This document shows positions 5,203 to 5,575 of a stretch of 5,575 nucleotides of DNA, in pieces (the stretch's first letter is position 1; the number at the start of each line of letters is the position of its first letter). The stretch is from contig JAEUHU010000190.1 in assembly GCA_016793305.1 (NCBI GenBank), forward strand, positions 1 through 5,575, read 5' to 3'. Position numbers and translations under genes: made by a program. The notes beneath the pieces are model-generated. The model was not told the origin of the DNA and made no database searches. It saw only the letters and a list, made by a program, of their open reading frames with translations. The DNA comes from Planctomycetota bacterium (GTDB taxonomy: Bacteria > Planctomycetota > UBA1135 > UBA2386).

Positions 5203-5575
5203 TCAGGGCAACGGCACCTGCACGCTGGCGGCGAGCCCCGGATCACCGCGTTCGCGCATCGTCGCACACAGCACGCGCAGCGACGGCACCAGCACCACCG
5301 CCTGCGGCTTGCCGTCGACGACCAGTTCGAGCGGCTTCTTCAGGTCGAGCAGCCGCGCGTCGAGCCACGCCTGCCCGTCCGCGCAGTCCTTCGTGGTCAC
5401 CTCGAGCTTCTGGCCGGCGAGCGTTGCATCGAGGCGCTTGCCCTTCTTCGCCTCGCCGACGTGGAGCCAGTAGTGGTCGCGCACGGTGACGTCGGTCAGC
5501 TCCCAGTGCAGGGCGCGCGGCAGCGGGTTGCGCACCAGCGGCACCAGCTTCGCGAGCAGGTCGCGGTCGGGCAGG
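5203..5575 (-). CDS. C-terminal part of a probable exported esterase or peptidase-like hydrolase, cut by window edge
   Basis: The last 123 residues of a protein whose start lies beyond base 5575; the frame is open to the edge. A GTG at 5544 is inside the gene and is not a convincing start, because similar sequence continues upstream. Seen in order: RNPLPRALHWELTDV, then DHYWLHVGEA, a lysine-rich turn, a short beta-rich stretch, LLDLKKPLELVVDGKPQ, and a tail with RERGDPGLAASVQVPL. From memory of the family, tails with an NP-x-P...W element, a YWL strand, an 'LDL-KP--V-V-GK' strand and a terminal 'RGDP' motif occur at the C-terminus of planctomycete alpha/beta hydrolase or carboxylesterase-like proteins. 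The catalytic domain is not in the window, so the enzyme class is inferred. It converges on the alpha/beta hydrolase with 8 bases between stops. Confidence 0.6.
   Translation of the reverse strand, partial: LPDRDLLAKLVPLVRNPLPRALHWELTDVTVRDHYWLHVGEAKKGKRLDATLAGQKLEVTTKDCADGQAWLDARLLDLKKPLELVVDGKPQAVVLVPSLRVLCATMRERGDPGLAASVQVPLP

Noticed and set aside
5191..5206. CTGA and TCAG around the facing stop codons of the last two genes as a second terminator hairpin
   Set aside because: The stem is only 4 bp with an 8-base loop and arises automatically from two facing TGA codons; nothing extends it and there is no T-tract.
1..5575. Search for CRISPR arrays, tRNA or rRNA genes, insertion-sequence ends and toxin-antitoxin or defence gene pairs
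   Set aside because: No spaced direct repeats, cloverleaf-like segments, transposase motifs or small paired genes were recognised; coding genes fill nearly the whole window.

Overview
The window is GC-rich throughout and carries five protein-coding genes with almost no spare DNA. Two genes are cut by the window edges. The organism is most likely a member of the Planctomycetota or a similar high-GC Gram-negative lineage. The basis is the mix of genes: a PrkA-type AAA protein, exported glutaminyl-cyclase-like M28 enzymes, a secreted beta-propeller protein, and a hydrolase tail of a kind I associate with planctomycetes. This taxonomic guess is an inference, not a marker-gene result.

Layout from left to right. 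Positions 1-756 (minus) hold the N-terminal 252 residues of a PrkA-family AAA protein. A divergent region of 150 bp follows. Positions 907-1956 and 1959-3014 (plus) hold two tandem paralogous M28-family enzymes of the glutaminyl-peptide cyclotransferase (QC) type, two bases apart and surely one operon. They converge, over a 7-base gap, on a secreted seven-repeat beta-propeller protein (4242-3022, minus). A perfect 9-bp stem with a 3-nt loop covers both facing stop codons. A second divergent region of 160 bp leads to an alpha/beta hydrolase (4403-5194, plus). This converges, over an 8-base gap, on the C-terminal 123 residues of another protein (5575-5203, minus), probably the tail of an exported esterase or peptidase-like hydrolase.

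Expression signals fall into two groups. The PrkA gene and the second QC-like gene have purine-rich Shine-Dalgarno matches. The first QC-like gene, the propeller gene and the alpha/beta hydrolase have none. Each of these three instead has a G(G/C)TA(C/G)(C/G)CTGC box just upstream, placed so that transcription would start at, or within about 20 bases of, the start codon. I read these as -10 elements of leaderless or very-short-leader transcripts.

The only functional link I can argue is between the QC-like pair and the propeller protein. Both QC-like enzymes appear exported, and the propeller protein's best signal-peptidase site would expose an N-terminal glutamine, the residue a QC cyclises. 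Nothing in the window amounts to a clear defence, mobile or otherwise unknown multi-gene system. There is no tRNA, rRNA, CRISPR array or insertion sequence that I can see.
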